A DNA stretch of 64,000 bases from Candidula unifasciata (lineage: Eukaryota > Mollusca > Gastropoda > Stylommatophora > Geomitridae): positions 124,001 through 188,000 of the forward strand of contig CAJHNH020004713.1 of NCBI GenBank assembly GCA_905116865.2, given 5' to 3'. The notes beneath the pieces were generated by a model, which saw nothing but the letters and a program-made list of their open reading frames with translations, did no database searches and was not told the origin of the DNA. The position numbers and the translations under genes are program-made. Below are positions 51,301 to 54,649 of the stretch, one piece after another (the stretch's first letter is position 1; each line of letters opens with the position of its first letter).

Positions 51301-53244
51301 CGAAGATACACGAGTTTTATAATTTTTTTAAAAATCTCTTACGTACGAATAGTCCTATTTTTTCTTAGGTTCGGGCGCCGCGGAAAGAAATATTAATTGA
51401 AAAAAGGCGCCGCGATTAAGACAAGTTTGGGAGACACTGCTCTATAGCATTCGCTGACTTGTATCTGTGATTTTTGTTATCCCCAGCCTGACTTTGTCAG
51501 CTCCATGTTTGAAGTTGGCAGCGGCTTTAATATGCTTAATTTGAACGACACAGAGATAGGGCTCTTCACAGCCATTGTGATAGCAACTGCAGGTATGTTA
51601 TATTGTTGTTGTGTTTTCCGTAACAACATCTGATTCTTTACACAATTAGTTGGCTCTTCAAATAAATTTAATTCTGAGCAGTATAATATTTAAATTAAAT
51701 TAATTTAAATTGGTTTTTGTTGCAGCTACATATAACACTATTAAAGCTAACGATTTTAACTTTGGTACTTATCATTAACCTGCCCTCATGGCGAGAGTTC
51801 CTTACCTTCCCAGTCATGGAGCAAGTAACAGGCCTGCCATATGTTGCGGGAGTGTCATGTATTCCTTATTTTCAATGGTTTAACCGTTGACTCTTTTCTT
51901 ATGTTGTCACAGCTCACTTGCATGGTTATTTCCACGTTGAGCTACTTGCCCGACTGTTTGAGAGTATGGAAACTACAATGTTTTTTTTAAAATTCCTACA
52001 TTCCTTGTCAGTGGCTTCTTTTTCTGGGGGATAGCCACCGCCAAGGAATGTAGAAATACATAAACATCCCAGCCAGCAGCTCTTGTATTTTCTCAGAGTT
52101 CTCATGCCCGCAGAAGTCGAATGTGTTGGCCAAGGTGCAAAAATCGCAGCCATGCTATAAACGGACACAGTGCAATTACATCTTCGGATGAACGCAGAAG
52201 AGGAAGAAGAAGAACCAGTCTTTTTGCTGGTGGGACCCAGCGTTATAAATATTCTCCTTTAATACTGTCCAGTTAGTTTACACTTTCTGTCCCCTCAAGC
52301 TTGGGAGTGTTTAGTCTTTTGACTTATTTTTTTTTTTCCTGAGGACGCTTGGTTGGCTGGATATGAATTCTGAGTTTGGACACAGTGAGGCAATGATCTG
52401 TCCAGCACTCGGCAACACACATTGACTTGGTCACTCCAACATCATGCCTGTCCCTTTTCTTCTAACTATCACATATTTACATACATTCATACAGGTGTGT
52501 ACATGCTCCCTGTGTGGGTTCCGGGGCCCCATTGTGGGGAAACAAGAATAGACCCACTGCCTCCCCAAAAGCATGTCGTAAGAGTCGACTAATTGGGGAG
52601 CTTCCTTTGAAGTCGGAGTGCATCTGCCGGAGAGGCAAGGAACCAACAGTCTGTATTCAAGAGAATGAGATCTGTAAAACTGATGCACATGCAACACTCA
52701 GGTTCTGGAGCAGGACTGCAGTTCAGTAGTGGACGAGCAACCAGAACTTTCCGCCAGAGTGTACAGCTGGTGAACACGAAGAAGAAAAGAAGAAGAAGTG
52801 TGTACATGCCTTCACACACACATATATATACACACACACATATATATACACTCAGGCACATATATACACACACACATTCATACATACATGTGAAGAAGAC
52901 GTACCTCAATACAACTTTAATGTCCCATCATAAACATAAAGCATTCATCTCTGTTTGTGTGTGTGTGTGTTGCAGATCGCCAAGGGTTGTCGGACTCTCA
53001 GTCGGTGGAACGCATCCAGGATCGTTTAGTGGAGGCACTGAAGCTGCAAGTCAGTCGCAATCACTCCACAGAGGAGAATCTCTTTGCATCAGTCATCATG
53101 AAGCTGCCGGAACTTCGTACTTTGGGCTCCACACACAATGATCTTCTGCGCTGGTATCGCCTGCAGTGGCATCGTGGCAACTTGCCGCCGCTGTTTGCAG
53201 AAATATTTGATATTCCCAAAAATCAGTCGGATGCTTACAGCTAG
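15955..53244 (+). CDS. E78: E78-type nuclear hormone receptor (NR1E), eight coding exons
   Basis: Ligand-regulated or orphan transcription factor of the nuclear receptor superfamily, acting in the nucleus. The joined exons give 537 aa. Residues 1-165 are a Ser/Thr/Gln-rich A/B region. The two zinc fingers use C172, C175, C189, C192 and C208, C214, C224, C227. The P-box CEGCKG (189-194) and the post-finger motif VRYGRVPKR (242-250) are typical of the Rev-erb/E75/E78 group, and the second finger ([28 protein letters not shown]) looks closest to E78 as I remember the family. The ligand domain runs from about 270 to 530. It has the NR signature [14 protein letters not shown] (360-373) and an AF-2-like core LFAEIF (521-526). 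In flies E78 is an ecdysone-induced early-late gene, and in C. elegans the relative sex-1 acts in sex determination; the role here is inferred. All junctions are GT-AG and phases match. Upstream stop TAA at 15943 supports the start. Confidence 0.92.
16420..16570 (+). repeat. Pyrimidine-rich tract just after E78 exon 1 donor
   Basis: About 150 bp of almost pure C/T on the + strand, with CTT/CTC triplets, starting within 15 bp of the splice donor. It may form triplex DNA and could bind pyrimidine-tract proteins; both are inference. Confidence 0.85.
16780..16990 (+). mobile_element. LINE 3'-end fragment, degraded
   Basis: [20 protein letters not shown] followed by RARGRHRD and a stop, matching the HVMRRGKIEHVVTTGK...RRDRGRQR segment at 4390-4460; ends in gatgatgtc. 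Confidence 0.6.
17188..17271 (+). repeat. Tandem duplication, 42 bp x 2
   Basis: tacacagaaggatttcttct gcttcacttaatagatttatac occurs twice without mismatch. Confidence 0.95.
17690..17770 (-). mobile_element. Family-B head fragment
   Basis: cagtgggtcttctcttttgt and ccctggaacccacatgaggg are the reverse of the family-B 5' end. Confidence 0.55.
18105..18310 (+). repeat. Minisatellite, 41-bp unit, 5 copies
   Basis: Unit gtgggactgtcggggatctt gtggtctcattatagctcag t. Confidence 0.95.
18300..18375 (-). mobile_element. Family-B middle fragment
   Basis: gaaactgttggttcctcgcc tctcagaca is the reverse of the gagaggcaaggaaccaacag segment. Confidence 0.55.
18575..18795 (+). mobile_element. SINE family A, + strand copy
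   Basis: Head gtcgtgtagcggcaagatgc (A-box region), gctgtaagttcaatactg (B-box region), then agctcccaggttgacctta, ggtaccaggtaaagtcttgg and gactggtctataaaatattg. Confidence 0.8.
19030..19255 (+). mobile_element. Family-B repeat, 3' two thirds
   Basis: ttcggagtgcatcttcttgg, agccaacagtctatatacaa, caagttctcagacaagacc, cttccgccgaggtttacagc and ending gccaagaagaagaagaag. Confidence 0.8.
19258..19330 (+). mobile_element. hAT-like terminal fragment
   Basis: ccagtggctctcaaacttcc with a following gcgcccctgaac resembles the left end of hAT MITEs (compare 51238). No matching right end found. Confidence 0.35.
19355..19610 (-). mobile_element. SINE family A, full-length copy
   Basis: On the - strand: gccgtggcgtagcggctaga contains an A-box (tggcgtagcgg), and ggaaggtcgtgggttcgggt contains the B-box. 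The tail ends with accgatcggtctataaaata. Best-preserved tRNA-like head in the window. Confidence 0.88.
19995..20255 (-). mobile_element. SINE family A, full-length copy
   Basis: On the - strand: gtcaccgtggccaagcggct, aaggtcgtgggttcgctcc, then ggtcgacccagccttgagtg, gtaaaggcggtcggcgtgat and ending near atataggtctagcc. Confidence 0.87.
20830..21290. repeat. Dispersed repeat with internal direct repeats
   Basis: ttttggggcttttctgaagg and ttctggggcttttctggagg repeat within 50 bp. The part at 21110-21235 occurs in inverted orientation at 56145-56265 (cctggctttctgatgcttct/ttt-aatgaccccaaaaca). No coding domain seen. Confidence 0.6.
21295..21475 (+). mobile_element. SINE-like family E, diverged copy
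   Basis: ggaggtcgtgggttcgtctt (B-box-like), cgccactgaagctgcggagc, then gccaagcagtgtgggataaa; same layout as 15000-15195. Confidence 0.45.
21700..21915 (+). mobile_element. Family-B repeat, 3' two thirds
   Basis: aaaagtcgactaaataagcg, catttgcccgagaggcgagg, agccaacagtctgcctacaa, aagttctcgaacaagatt and gcttaaagccggtgaaggcg aagaag. Confidence 0.78.
22015..22245 (-). mobile_element. SINE-like family F with tRNA-like head
   Basis: On the - strand: gctcgctagcgtagctggtt (A-box-like) and gtggtccgggttcacgcctg (B-box-like), followed by gccacatttctcccagattt. A truncated copy sits at 28345-28480, also on the - strand. Confidence 0.65.
22250..22540 (+). mobile_element. Family-B repeat, nearly complete
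   Basis: gtgtgggtttcggggctctc, ataaacccactgcctatcca, cctaagagtcgacttattg, aacagtctgcatacagataa, gaccaa-free end ccagaactttccgccagagt and gaacgtgaagaagaagac. Confidence 0.82.
22750..23310 (-). mobile_element. LINE remnant with RNase H end and C-terminal zinc-knuckle-like motif
   Basis: On the - strand: [38 protein letters not shown] is the C-terminal half of an RNase H domain ([12 protein letters not shown]). Further on comes [19 protein letters not shown], a Cys/His-rich end, then a stop after [10 protein letters not shown]-group LINEs carry RNase H, so this is probably one; the frame is broken. Confidence 0.8.
23717..24277. mobile_element. hAT-type non-autonomous element with 8-bp target duplication, carrying a SINE
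   Basis: Target duplication atctagga at 23709-23716 and 24278-24285. Termini cagggctatttaactggc and (reverse complement of the right end) aagggctattcaactaag form inverted repeats. No transposase. A family-C SINE (23870-24257) is nested near the right end. Confidence 0.8.
23870..24257 (-). mobile_element. SINE family C, full-length, nested in hAT element
   Basis: On the - strand: ggctgtgtggtctcgggaca, gaggttccgggttcaatccc (B-box), then cacgtggacaagtacttcta and ccactggtctctgggtagtg. Probable target duplication acttagtt on both sides. The same family is at 42570 and 63890. Confidence 0.85.
24428..24485 (+). repeat. (CT)n microsatellite
   Basis: About 28 CT units. Confidence 0.97.
25010..25250 (-). 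mobile_element. SINE family D, full-length copy
   Basis: On the - strand: ggctctgtggctaagtcgat (A-box), gccgagttcgatcccagttg (B-box), then ggtttcgacagatatatcaa and caatggcaaactactggacg. Ends gtcctgtaaaggaaacgc. Confidence 0.83.
25275..25375 (+). mobile_element. SINE family A, 3' part
   Basis: cgtaaagtaaagccagccaa cgtgatg, acatcacctacggagttccg and attggtctgtcaaatatata match the family-A tail. Confidence 0.6.
25748..25948 (+). repeat. Tandem duplication, 100 bp x 2
   Basis: tttattgtttacgttaaggc ... tacgtgttatcccttagaa occurs twice, copies beginning at 25748 and 25848, about 96% alike by eye. Confidence 0.93.
26160..26320 (-). mobile_element. SINE family A, partial
   Basis: cagaccaatcggcactaggt, gcgccggccgtctttacttt and ttaaggctgggtcgacctgc; tRNA-like head missing. 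Confidence 0.7.
26395..26595 (-). mobile_element. Unidentified coding repeat, copy 3 (degraded)
   Basis: On the - strand: [19 protein letters not shown], a stop, then [28 protein letters not shown]. The RTEHAWxCPxC ending matches copies at 4890 and 36405. Confidence 0.55.
26600..28744 (-). mobile_element. I-group-like LINE remnant: RT and RNase H
   Basis: Read from 28744 downward: [19 protein letters not shown] and GGYRPSRDP (RT start), then after an insertion [19 protein letters not shown] and [13 protein letters not shown] (RT motifs, with YAND where active elements have F/YADD), [18 protein letters not shown] (thumb), and RNase H pieces [15 protein letters not shown] and [17 protein letters not shown]. 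Stops, frameshifts and a 28080-28500 insertion (including a family-F SINE piece at 28345-28480) show it is dead. Confidence 0.85.
28345..28480 (-). mobile_element. SINE-like family F fragment in LINE remnant
   Basis: Shares ccagaaaccatgagttgt, ctatggatatcgcaaccctt and ctgggagaaatgtggctttt with 22015-22140. Confidence 0.75.
28770..28930 (-). mobile_element. LINE C-terminal fragment
   Basis: On the - strand: [13 protein letters not shown] followed by frame-shifted QHGV; matches 4600-4800 and 13110-13500. Confidence 0.55.
28930..29320. other. Unassigned stretch
   Basis: No family recognised; the frame 28930-29205 has no domain. Confidence 0.3.
29320..29760 (-). mobile_element. LINE C-terminal fragment with internal duplication
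   Basis: Nearly the same as 49385-49800 (aaacagattgtgcatttcgt, tgttgcttctcactctccat, gacagaatggcagac reversed). The block at 29500-29620 is duplicated at 29630-29750. Confidence 0.65.
29814..30505. mobile_element. hAT-type element with 8-bp target duplication, carrying a LINE end
   Basis: Target duplication ctagatag at 29806-29813 and 30506-30513. Termini tagggctgtaccgaat and its inverted counterpart tagggcggtaccgaat. Interior is rich in ttcggccgaatagt palindromes. No transposase. A LINE 3' end is nested at 30094-30385. Confidence 0.88.
30094..30385 (+). mobile_element. LINE 3' end nested in hAT element
   Basis: Open frame: [39 protein letters not shown] and [15 protein letters not shown], ending AHASWQVT stop and gatgatgat. 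About 90% like 4309-4600 by eye, so a rather young copy of that LINE. Confidence 0.88.
30514..31057. other. Unassigned stretch
   Basis: C run at 30560-30572; otherwise AT-rich with no feature recognised. Confidence 0.3.
31058..32960 (+). repeat. Satellite, 492-bp unit, 3.9 copies, with tRNA-like segment
   Basis: Units begin at about 31058, 31550, 32042 and 32535, nearly identical (single-base changes and single-A indels). On the - strand each unit carries ggtgacaggttcaattcccg, a good B-box, preceded by a perfect hairpin (cagacg/cgtctg) and a tRNA-Ser/Leu-like arrangement. The 63-aa open frames in each unit are probably not genes. Confidence 0.95.
32961..33300. other. Simple-sequence stretch
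   Basis: G run at about 33116-33137 and (AAT)n at 33189-33206; nothing else. Confidence 0.5.
33305..33515 (+). mobile_element. SINE family A, full-length, + strand
   Basis: gctgtgatgtagcggctaga (A-box), gagggtcgtggcttcagggc (B-box), ggtggacccagccttcagcg and gccgattggtctataaaata. It faces the - strand copy that follows, giving a tail-to-tail pair. Confidence 0.88.
33535..33810 (-). mobile_element. SINE family A, full-length, with duplicated tail
   Basis: ggccgcctttacttcccagg, tacctactcctggctgggtt and gatccgc-like head at 33770-33800. The tail motif (agacctgtattgtaagctca / agatctgtactttatagacc) occurs twice. Confidence 0.83.
33811..35155. other. Unassigned stretch with simple repeats
   Basis: G runs near 33978, 34200, T run 34098-34115, (AC)n/(TG)n at 34350-34384. 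The frame 34611-34868 is open but has no recognised domain. Confidence 0.35.
35160..35425 (+). mobile_element. Family-B repeat, nearly complete
   Basis: gggccccatttggggtggag, agcatgtcgtaggaggcgac, gcatctgcatgagaggcgag and cgtccgcgtacaaacaggt; ends ttcgccagagtttacag. Confidence 0.78.
35426..36045. other. Unassigned stretch
   Basis: No exon or named family recognised. Confidence 0.3.
36050..36240. mobile_element. Possible DNA-transposon MITE end
   Basis: cagtggcaccacggaattcg and atccgttccgagacgacgac resemble ends of widespread short DNA elements whose termini read like cagtggtacctcgg. No right end or target duplication identified. Confidence 0.3.
36273..36330 (+). repeat. (AT)n(GT)n(AT)n symmetrical microsatellite
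   Basis: AT run, about 14 TG units, then AT run. Confidence 0.95.
36405..36680 (+). mobile_element. Unidentified coding repeat with RTEHAWxCxxC ending, copy 2
   Basis: Frame 36394-36732: [37 protein letters not shown] and [17 protein letters not shown], followed by (AACTC)n at 36659-36680, which looks like a retroelement tail. Same frame as 5150-4902 on the other strand. Confidence 0.62.
36790..36930 (-). mobile_element. Family-B 3' ends, fragment (head-to-head piece)
   Basis: ctactgtaagctccggcgga is the reversed end of family B, and at 36880-36925 cttgcccgagttaacagcgg atgagcgctaagaagaa is a forward end, so two 3' ends lie in opposite orientation. Confidence 0.6.
37078..37394 (+). repeat. 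G/C-rich minisatellite, about 45-bp unit, 7 copies
   Basis: Unit: G run, gacagacccctgctccctcc, cctccacagtactggagg. G runs vary in length. Frames across it on both strands (Gly/Pro-rich) are artefacts. Each unit contains cctccacagtactggagg, a near palindrome. Confidence 0.95.
37493..37560 (+). mobile_element. hAT-like terminal fragment
   Basis: cagtggttctcaaactggat is a typical left end of hAT MITEs; right end not found. Confidence 0.4.
37561..38248. other. E78: Unassigned intron 1 sequence
   Basis: No repeat family recognised; unremarkable AT-rich intron. Confidence 0.4.
38249..38590 (+). repeat. Minisatellite, 40-bp unit, about 8.5 copies
   Basis: Unit ctctaaggacccaaactctt gtcctaggtgatgatggttc. 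It lies about 290 bp upstream of E78 exon 2. Confidence 0.95.
38878..39002 (+). CDS. E78: E78 coding exon 2 (first zinc finger)
   Basis: Encodes residues 152-193, including [20 protein letters not shown] and the P-box lysine. Acceptor gatttcag precedes 38878 and donor aag|gtgaaa lies at 39003 (phase 0). The intron between CEGCK and GFF is a common nuclear-receptor position. The frame is also open upstream to an ATG at 38745, which would allow an alternative start inside intron 1, but I see no other support for that. Confidence 0.95.
39300..39475 (+). mobile_element. LINE 3'-end fragment in intron 2
   Basis: [15 protein letters not shown] then a stop, followed by [13 protein letters not shown] sequence; matches 4420-4530 ([16 protein letters not shown]). 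Confidence 0.65.
39840..40345 (+). mobile_element. Family-B repeat split by a LINE-end insertion
   Basis: The head (gtccctgtgtgggttctggg...ccccactgctctc) is at 39840-39910 and the remainder (aacaaacatgtcgtaaaagc ... caccaagaagaagaa) at 40115-40345. The 39912-40108 insert reads [22 protein letters not shown], a LINE C-terminal type, ending actaactaactg. Short duplication actgctytc on both sides. Confidence 0.7.
40346..41509. other. E78: Unassigned intron 2 sequence
   Basis: AT-rich. A block at 41270-41330 (tgtataagactttgccacgt ataagacgcaccct) resembles a common DNA-transposon terminus; not confirmed. Confidence 0.35.
41510..41625 (+). mobile_element. Family-B repeat, 5' part
   Basis: cctgtgtgggttcgggaccc, attgtggggaaaaaagaata, aacccactgtcccac and cataaaagttgactaaatag. 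Confidence 0.75.
41817..41962 (+). mobile_element. SINE family A, partial
   Basis: cgctcccaggtcgaccaagt, cttgggaagtaaaggcgaca and tgctgattggtctacacaaa. Confidence 0.7.
42090..42231 (+). CDS. E78: E78 coding exon 3 (second zinc finger)
   Basis: Encodes residues 194-240 plus one base: [15 protein letters not shown] at the start, four zinc cysteines and the end of the finger [11 protein letters not shown]. Acceptor catcaccag precedes 42090. Donor gact|gtaagt starts at 42232, phase 1. Confidence 0.96.
42340..42505 (+). mobile_element. SINE-like family E
   Basis: tttggctcacaagtgcagta, tgacatccctgaggaccatc, gcatgctttgtgtgggactt and gttctgcagagagagattga. Confidence 0.6.
42570..42965 (+). mobile_element. 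SINE family C, full-length
   Basis: ttgaggcatggtgtccacct (A-box region), gaggttctgggttcaatccc (B-box), cacgtggacttggacttcta, cctggtctctgggtagtacg and a long 3' body to gttgctcaatcctcaaac. The best-preserved copy of this family. Confidence 0.88.
43318..44850 (+). repeat. Minisatellite, 31-bp unit, about 49 copies
   Basis: Unit gtgagtgaggtcttgttaat gacatatagca in E78 intron 3. Variants (gaggtcttg, gaggttttg, gggaggtcttg) occur in blocks; edges are more diverged than the centre. Confidence 0.97.
45010..45285 (+). mobile_element. Family-B repeat in intron 3
   Basis: gtgtgggtttcactgttatt, G run, gatccactaatcctccccct, gcatctgtctgagaggcaag, gttctggaacaaggccgaag and caacacgaagaagaac. Ends about 220 bp before exon 4. 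Confidence 0.78.
45505..45713 (+). CDS. E78: E78 coding exon 4 (hinge and start of ligand domain)
   Basis: Encodes residues 241-310. It starts with the C-terminal extension of the DNA-binding domain ([16 protein letters not shown]). A Ser-rich hinge ([16 protein letters not shown]) follows, then the first helices of the ligand domain, with the unusual His/Cys cluster [10 protein letters not shown]. Acceptor tttgacag precedes 45505. Donor ctg|gtaagt starts at 45714, phase 0. Confidence 0.94.
45855..46085 (+). repeat. Degraded short tandem repeat aaaataagacctaccc
   Basis: Eight or so units of the type aaaataagacctacccycc with C runs, ending aaataagccctagttgagat. Possibly derived from a DNA-transposon end. 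Confidence 0.6.
46295..46590 (+). mobile_element. Family-B repeat, complete
   Basis: gtggtttccggggttccatt, caccgtttccccaaaagcat, gttgtaagagtcgactaatt, ctgcctgagaggcaaggagc, agaagtggacgaacaaccat and gaacgcgaagaagaagaag. Confidence 0.87.
46680..46800 (+). mobile_element. SINE-like family E, 5' part
   Basis: ggtctctacggctaagtggt (A-box-like), attagaggttcatttcatgg (B-box-like) and cattcagttcacaggtacag. Confidence 0.55.
46801..46975 (+). repeat. Short tandem repeat, 15-bp unit
   Basis: agtttccacatgaccagttt type units, 11 or so copies with gatcag, gagcag and gaccag variants; larger 60-bp duplication visible (46860-46920 and 46921-46975). Confidence 0.9.
47020..47110 (-). mobile_element. Family-B 3' fragment
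   Basis: ttcaccagctgtaaacttta, gttccagaacttgaatttta and gtccatcttagagatctggc. Confidence 0.6.
47110..47340 (-). mobile_element. SINE family A, full-length
   Basis: tagaccagtcggcactcagt, ctgaccgcctttacttccca, cactcacggttgggtcaact and on the - strand the head gccgggatggttaagcgcct? read as cgggatggttaagcgcctag with B-box gatcatgagttcaggtcc. Confidence 0.78.
47517..47661 (+). CDS. E78: E78 coding exon 5 (ligand domain, helix 3 region)
   Basis: Encodes residues 311-358 plus one base, including [17 protein letters not shown], the start of the NR ligand-domain signature completed by exon 6. Acceptor ctttcctccgcag is strong. Donor ccca|gtaagttgg starts at 47662, phase 1. The last roughly 25 bp of this exon and its donor are duplicated twice in the following intron (see the repeat at 47636-48020). 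Confidence 0.94.
47636..48020 (+). repeat. E78: 130-bp tandem triplication that includes the E78 exon 5 tail and donor
   Basis: agttctccaaacgggtgccc|agtaagttgg at 47641 (exon end and donor) recurs at 47771 (agttctcagaaagggtgccc aataagtggg, donor GT lost) and at about 47900 (attctcagaatgggtgccca gtaagttggg, donor kept, GT at 47921). The shared unit continues with gtcatagactgctggggaca and accataagctggctttg. About 2.9 copies. Confidence 0.93.
48120..48310 (+). mobile_element. SINE-like family E, full-length
   Basis: ggggtctccttggctaaatg (A-box-like), tcattggttcatttaaggga (B-box-like), cactgaagctgtggttcctg and ctttgtgtgacaagccattc, then a (GA)n run. Confidence 0.62.
48580..48750 (+). mobile_element. 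SINE family A, diverged
   Basis: ccatggtggtgtagcagcaa (A-box), caggtttgaatctgcatc (B-box), gttgacccagcctataacgt and ggaaagtaaaagcagccgcc. Confidence 0.7.
48855..49280 (+). mobile_element. LINE C-terminal remnant in intron 5
   Basis: [37 protein letters not shown] and [16 protein letters not shown], the usual post-RT region of LINE proteins; frame lost after 49170. Confidence 0.78.
49385..49800 (-). mobile_element. LINE C-terminal remnant, opposite orientation
   Basis: On the - strand: [13 protein letters not shown] start, MNGRRP, then [21 protein letters not shown] and a stop region; the last part [15 protein letters not shown] follows. Related to 29320-29760. Confidence 0.7.
49950..50215 (+). 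mobile_element. LINE reverse transcriptase fragment, 90 bp before E78 exon 6
   Basis: Frame 49952-50220: [38 protein letters not shown] and [14 protein letters not shown], covering the catalytic FxDD motif (here FTDD) and the following palm/thumb. Truncated both sides, so not active. Confidence 0.85.
50305..50468 (+). CDS. E78: E78 coding exon 6 (ligand domain, helices 3-6)
   Basis: Encodes residues 359-413: [20 protein letters not shown] and then [20 protein letters not shown] with [11 protein letters not shown]. The DLSQDDQ core is the most conserved part of nuclear receptor ligand domains. Acceptor ttgcttgtttcag precedes 50305. Donor tcg|gtaggt starts at 50469, phase 0. Confidence 0.96.
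50995..51235 (-). mobile_element. SINE family A, full-length, diverged
   Basis: tagaccaatcggccctcggt, aactgtctttacttccatgg, acctggtacccatgtcatgc; head reads on - strand gtggtgtagtggctggatga. Confidence 0.78.
51238..51439. mobile_element. hAT MITE, 202 bp, intact target duplication
   Basis: Target duplication ctctatag at 51230-51237 and 51440-51447. Ends cagtcattcccaaactgtg and, inverted, cagtgtctcccaaacttgt. Interior has gcgccgcg motifs. It lies 47 bp before E78 exon 7. Confidence 0.92.
51487..51592 (+). CDS. E78: E78 coding exon 7 (ligand domain, helices 7-8)
   Basis: Encodes residues 414-448 plus one base: [20 protein letters not shown] then [15 protein letters not shown]. The segment [14 protein letters not shown] corresponds to the conserved helix 8 stretch of NR1 receptors. 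Acceptor ttatccccag precedes 51487. Donor gcag|gtatgt starts at 51593, phase 1. Confidence 0.95.
51593..52500. other. E78: Unassigned intron 7 sequence
   Basis: T-rich; nothing recognised except a (GAAGAA) stretch near 52196-52216 that may be a family-B tail. Confidence 0.4.
52505..52800 (+). mobile_element. Family-B repeat, complete; best copy
   Basis: cctgtgtgggttccggggcc, cattgtggggaaacaagaat, agacccactgcctccccaaa, gtcgtaagagtcgactaatt, gcatctgccggagaggcaag, gttctggagcaggactgcag, aactttccgccagagtgtac and gaacacgaagaagaaaagaa. About 295 bp, no ORF; no clear tRNA boxes. Confidence 0.9.
52811..52890 (+). repeat. (CA)n(TA)n compound microsatellite
   Basis: Alternating acacacac and atatata blocks, repeated with a period of about 22-24 bp. 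Confidence 0.9.
52955..52971 (+). promoter_or_regulatory. E78: (TG)8 tract at the E78 exon 8 splice acceptor
   Basis: tttgtgtgtgtgtgtgtgtt gcag: TG repeats occupy the position of the pyrimidine tract. UG-repeat RNA binds TDP-43 and CELF proteins in other animals; a regulatory role here is inference. Confidence 0.5.
52976..53244 (+). CDS. E78: E78 coding exon 8 (ligand domain, helices 9-12, stop)
   Basis: Encodes residues 449-537 and stop TAG at 53242-53244. It contains [13 protein letters not shown] (helix 9), [20 protein letters not shown] (helices 10/11) and [12 protein letters not shown], with LFAEIF fitting the AF-2 pattern of two hydrophobics, any, Glu, two hydrophobics. The acceptor is tgtgtgttgcag, and its pyrimidine tract is replaced largely by a (TG)n run at 52955-52971. 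Confidence 0.95.
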
Positions 53245-54531
53245 GTGCTTTTTTGCCATCACCACATTGTGCAGTTTGTGATGGTGGCTGTGTGTATATC
53301 ATTGAAGTAGTAGTCATCGAATCACATACACTCGAGGCAGCTGATCATACTTTTGGAGTTATGTGAATTCAGATAACAAGAGTGATTATATATAAAACAT
53401 TCTACCATGTGCACTGAAGCACTATCCATGACCTCATGATACAACATCCCCACATGTTTATCATAGTCTAATGAGATATAATGCATGCGTTAAATTTCCA
53501 AAGAGCGCTTTGACCATACTTGTGTGCATGTAAATCATCACTACAGCAATGTACCAAGTATTGGCATAACTGTGACCTCATTAGAGATAAGCTCAAATCA
53601 TGAAATGTAAAAAGAGAGACTATTGTCACTCTCTTCTTTGCAAACATTATGTACACCGTGCCATTCGATATGTTGATCTAACTGATATATTCAAGATTTG
53701 GTGACTCCACAACACCATGGAATCATTCAGTACTTGTAGTTAGCTTTACACAATTTCACAATGCACAGAAGTAGCAGCAGTTTCATTTAGTAAGTTCAGA
53801 GCGCATAGCAATAGGAACAGTTTCATTTGCTAGGTCTAAAACATGTAGCAATAGTTGCAATTTTATTAAGTTCTTCATGTGTAGCAGTAGTCACAATTTC
53901 ATTAATGAAGTGCACAACATATAGCAGTAGTCACAATTTTATTAATGAAGTGCACAACATACAGCAGTAGTCACAATTTCATTAATTAAGTCCACAGTGT
54001 GTAGCAGTAGTCACAGTTTAATTAATGATGTCCACAACAAATAGCAGTAGTCACAATTTCATTAATGATGTCCACAACATATAGCAGTAGTCACAATTTC
54101 ATTAATGATGTCCACAACATATAGCAGTAGTCACAGTTTCATTAATGATGTCCACAACATATAGCAGTAGTCACAATTTCATTAATAAAGTGCACAACAT
54201 ATAGTAGTAGTCACAGTTTCATTAAGGAAGTGCACAACATATAGCAGTAGTCACAGTTTCATTAATGAAGTGCACAACATATAGCAGTAGTCACAATTTT
54301 ATTAATGAAGTGCACAACATATAGCAGTAGTCACAATTTCATTAATTAAGTCCGCAGTGTGTAGCAGTAGTAACAGTTTACTTTACCAAATCTACACCTA
54401 TTATTTATTTATAGTTTCATTCAGCTCACAAGATGTAATGGTAGGAGAAGTTTCATTAATTAAGTCCACAATGTGTATTAGTAGTAACAGTTTTATTTGC
54501 TAAGTCTACAGTGTGCAGCAATATGAATAAA
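53245..54531 (+). other. E78: Probable E78 3' UTR
   Basis: Sequence following the E78 stop. An AATAAA hexamer at 54526-54531 is the first clear polyadenylation signal I see; others lie at 55895-55900 and 56527-56532, so the true end is uncertain. The stretch includes the 40-bp minisatellite at 53855-54372, which may therefore be transcribed. Confidence 0.4.
53855..54372 (+). repeat. Minisatellite, 40-bp unit, about 12.5 copies
   Basis: Unit agtagtcacaatttcattaa tgatgtccacaacatatagc; more diverged relatives extend from about 53740 to 54640. It lies in the probable E78 3' UTR. Confidence 0.93.
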
Positions 54532-54649
54532 TGATTTCACTGAATTCACATCTTGTAGCAGTAGGAAAAGTTTCATTAACTAAGGCCACAACATGTAGCA
54601 GTAGTAACAATTTCATTTACTAGTTTACAGCTTGCAGCAGTAGACATAG

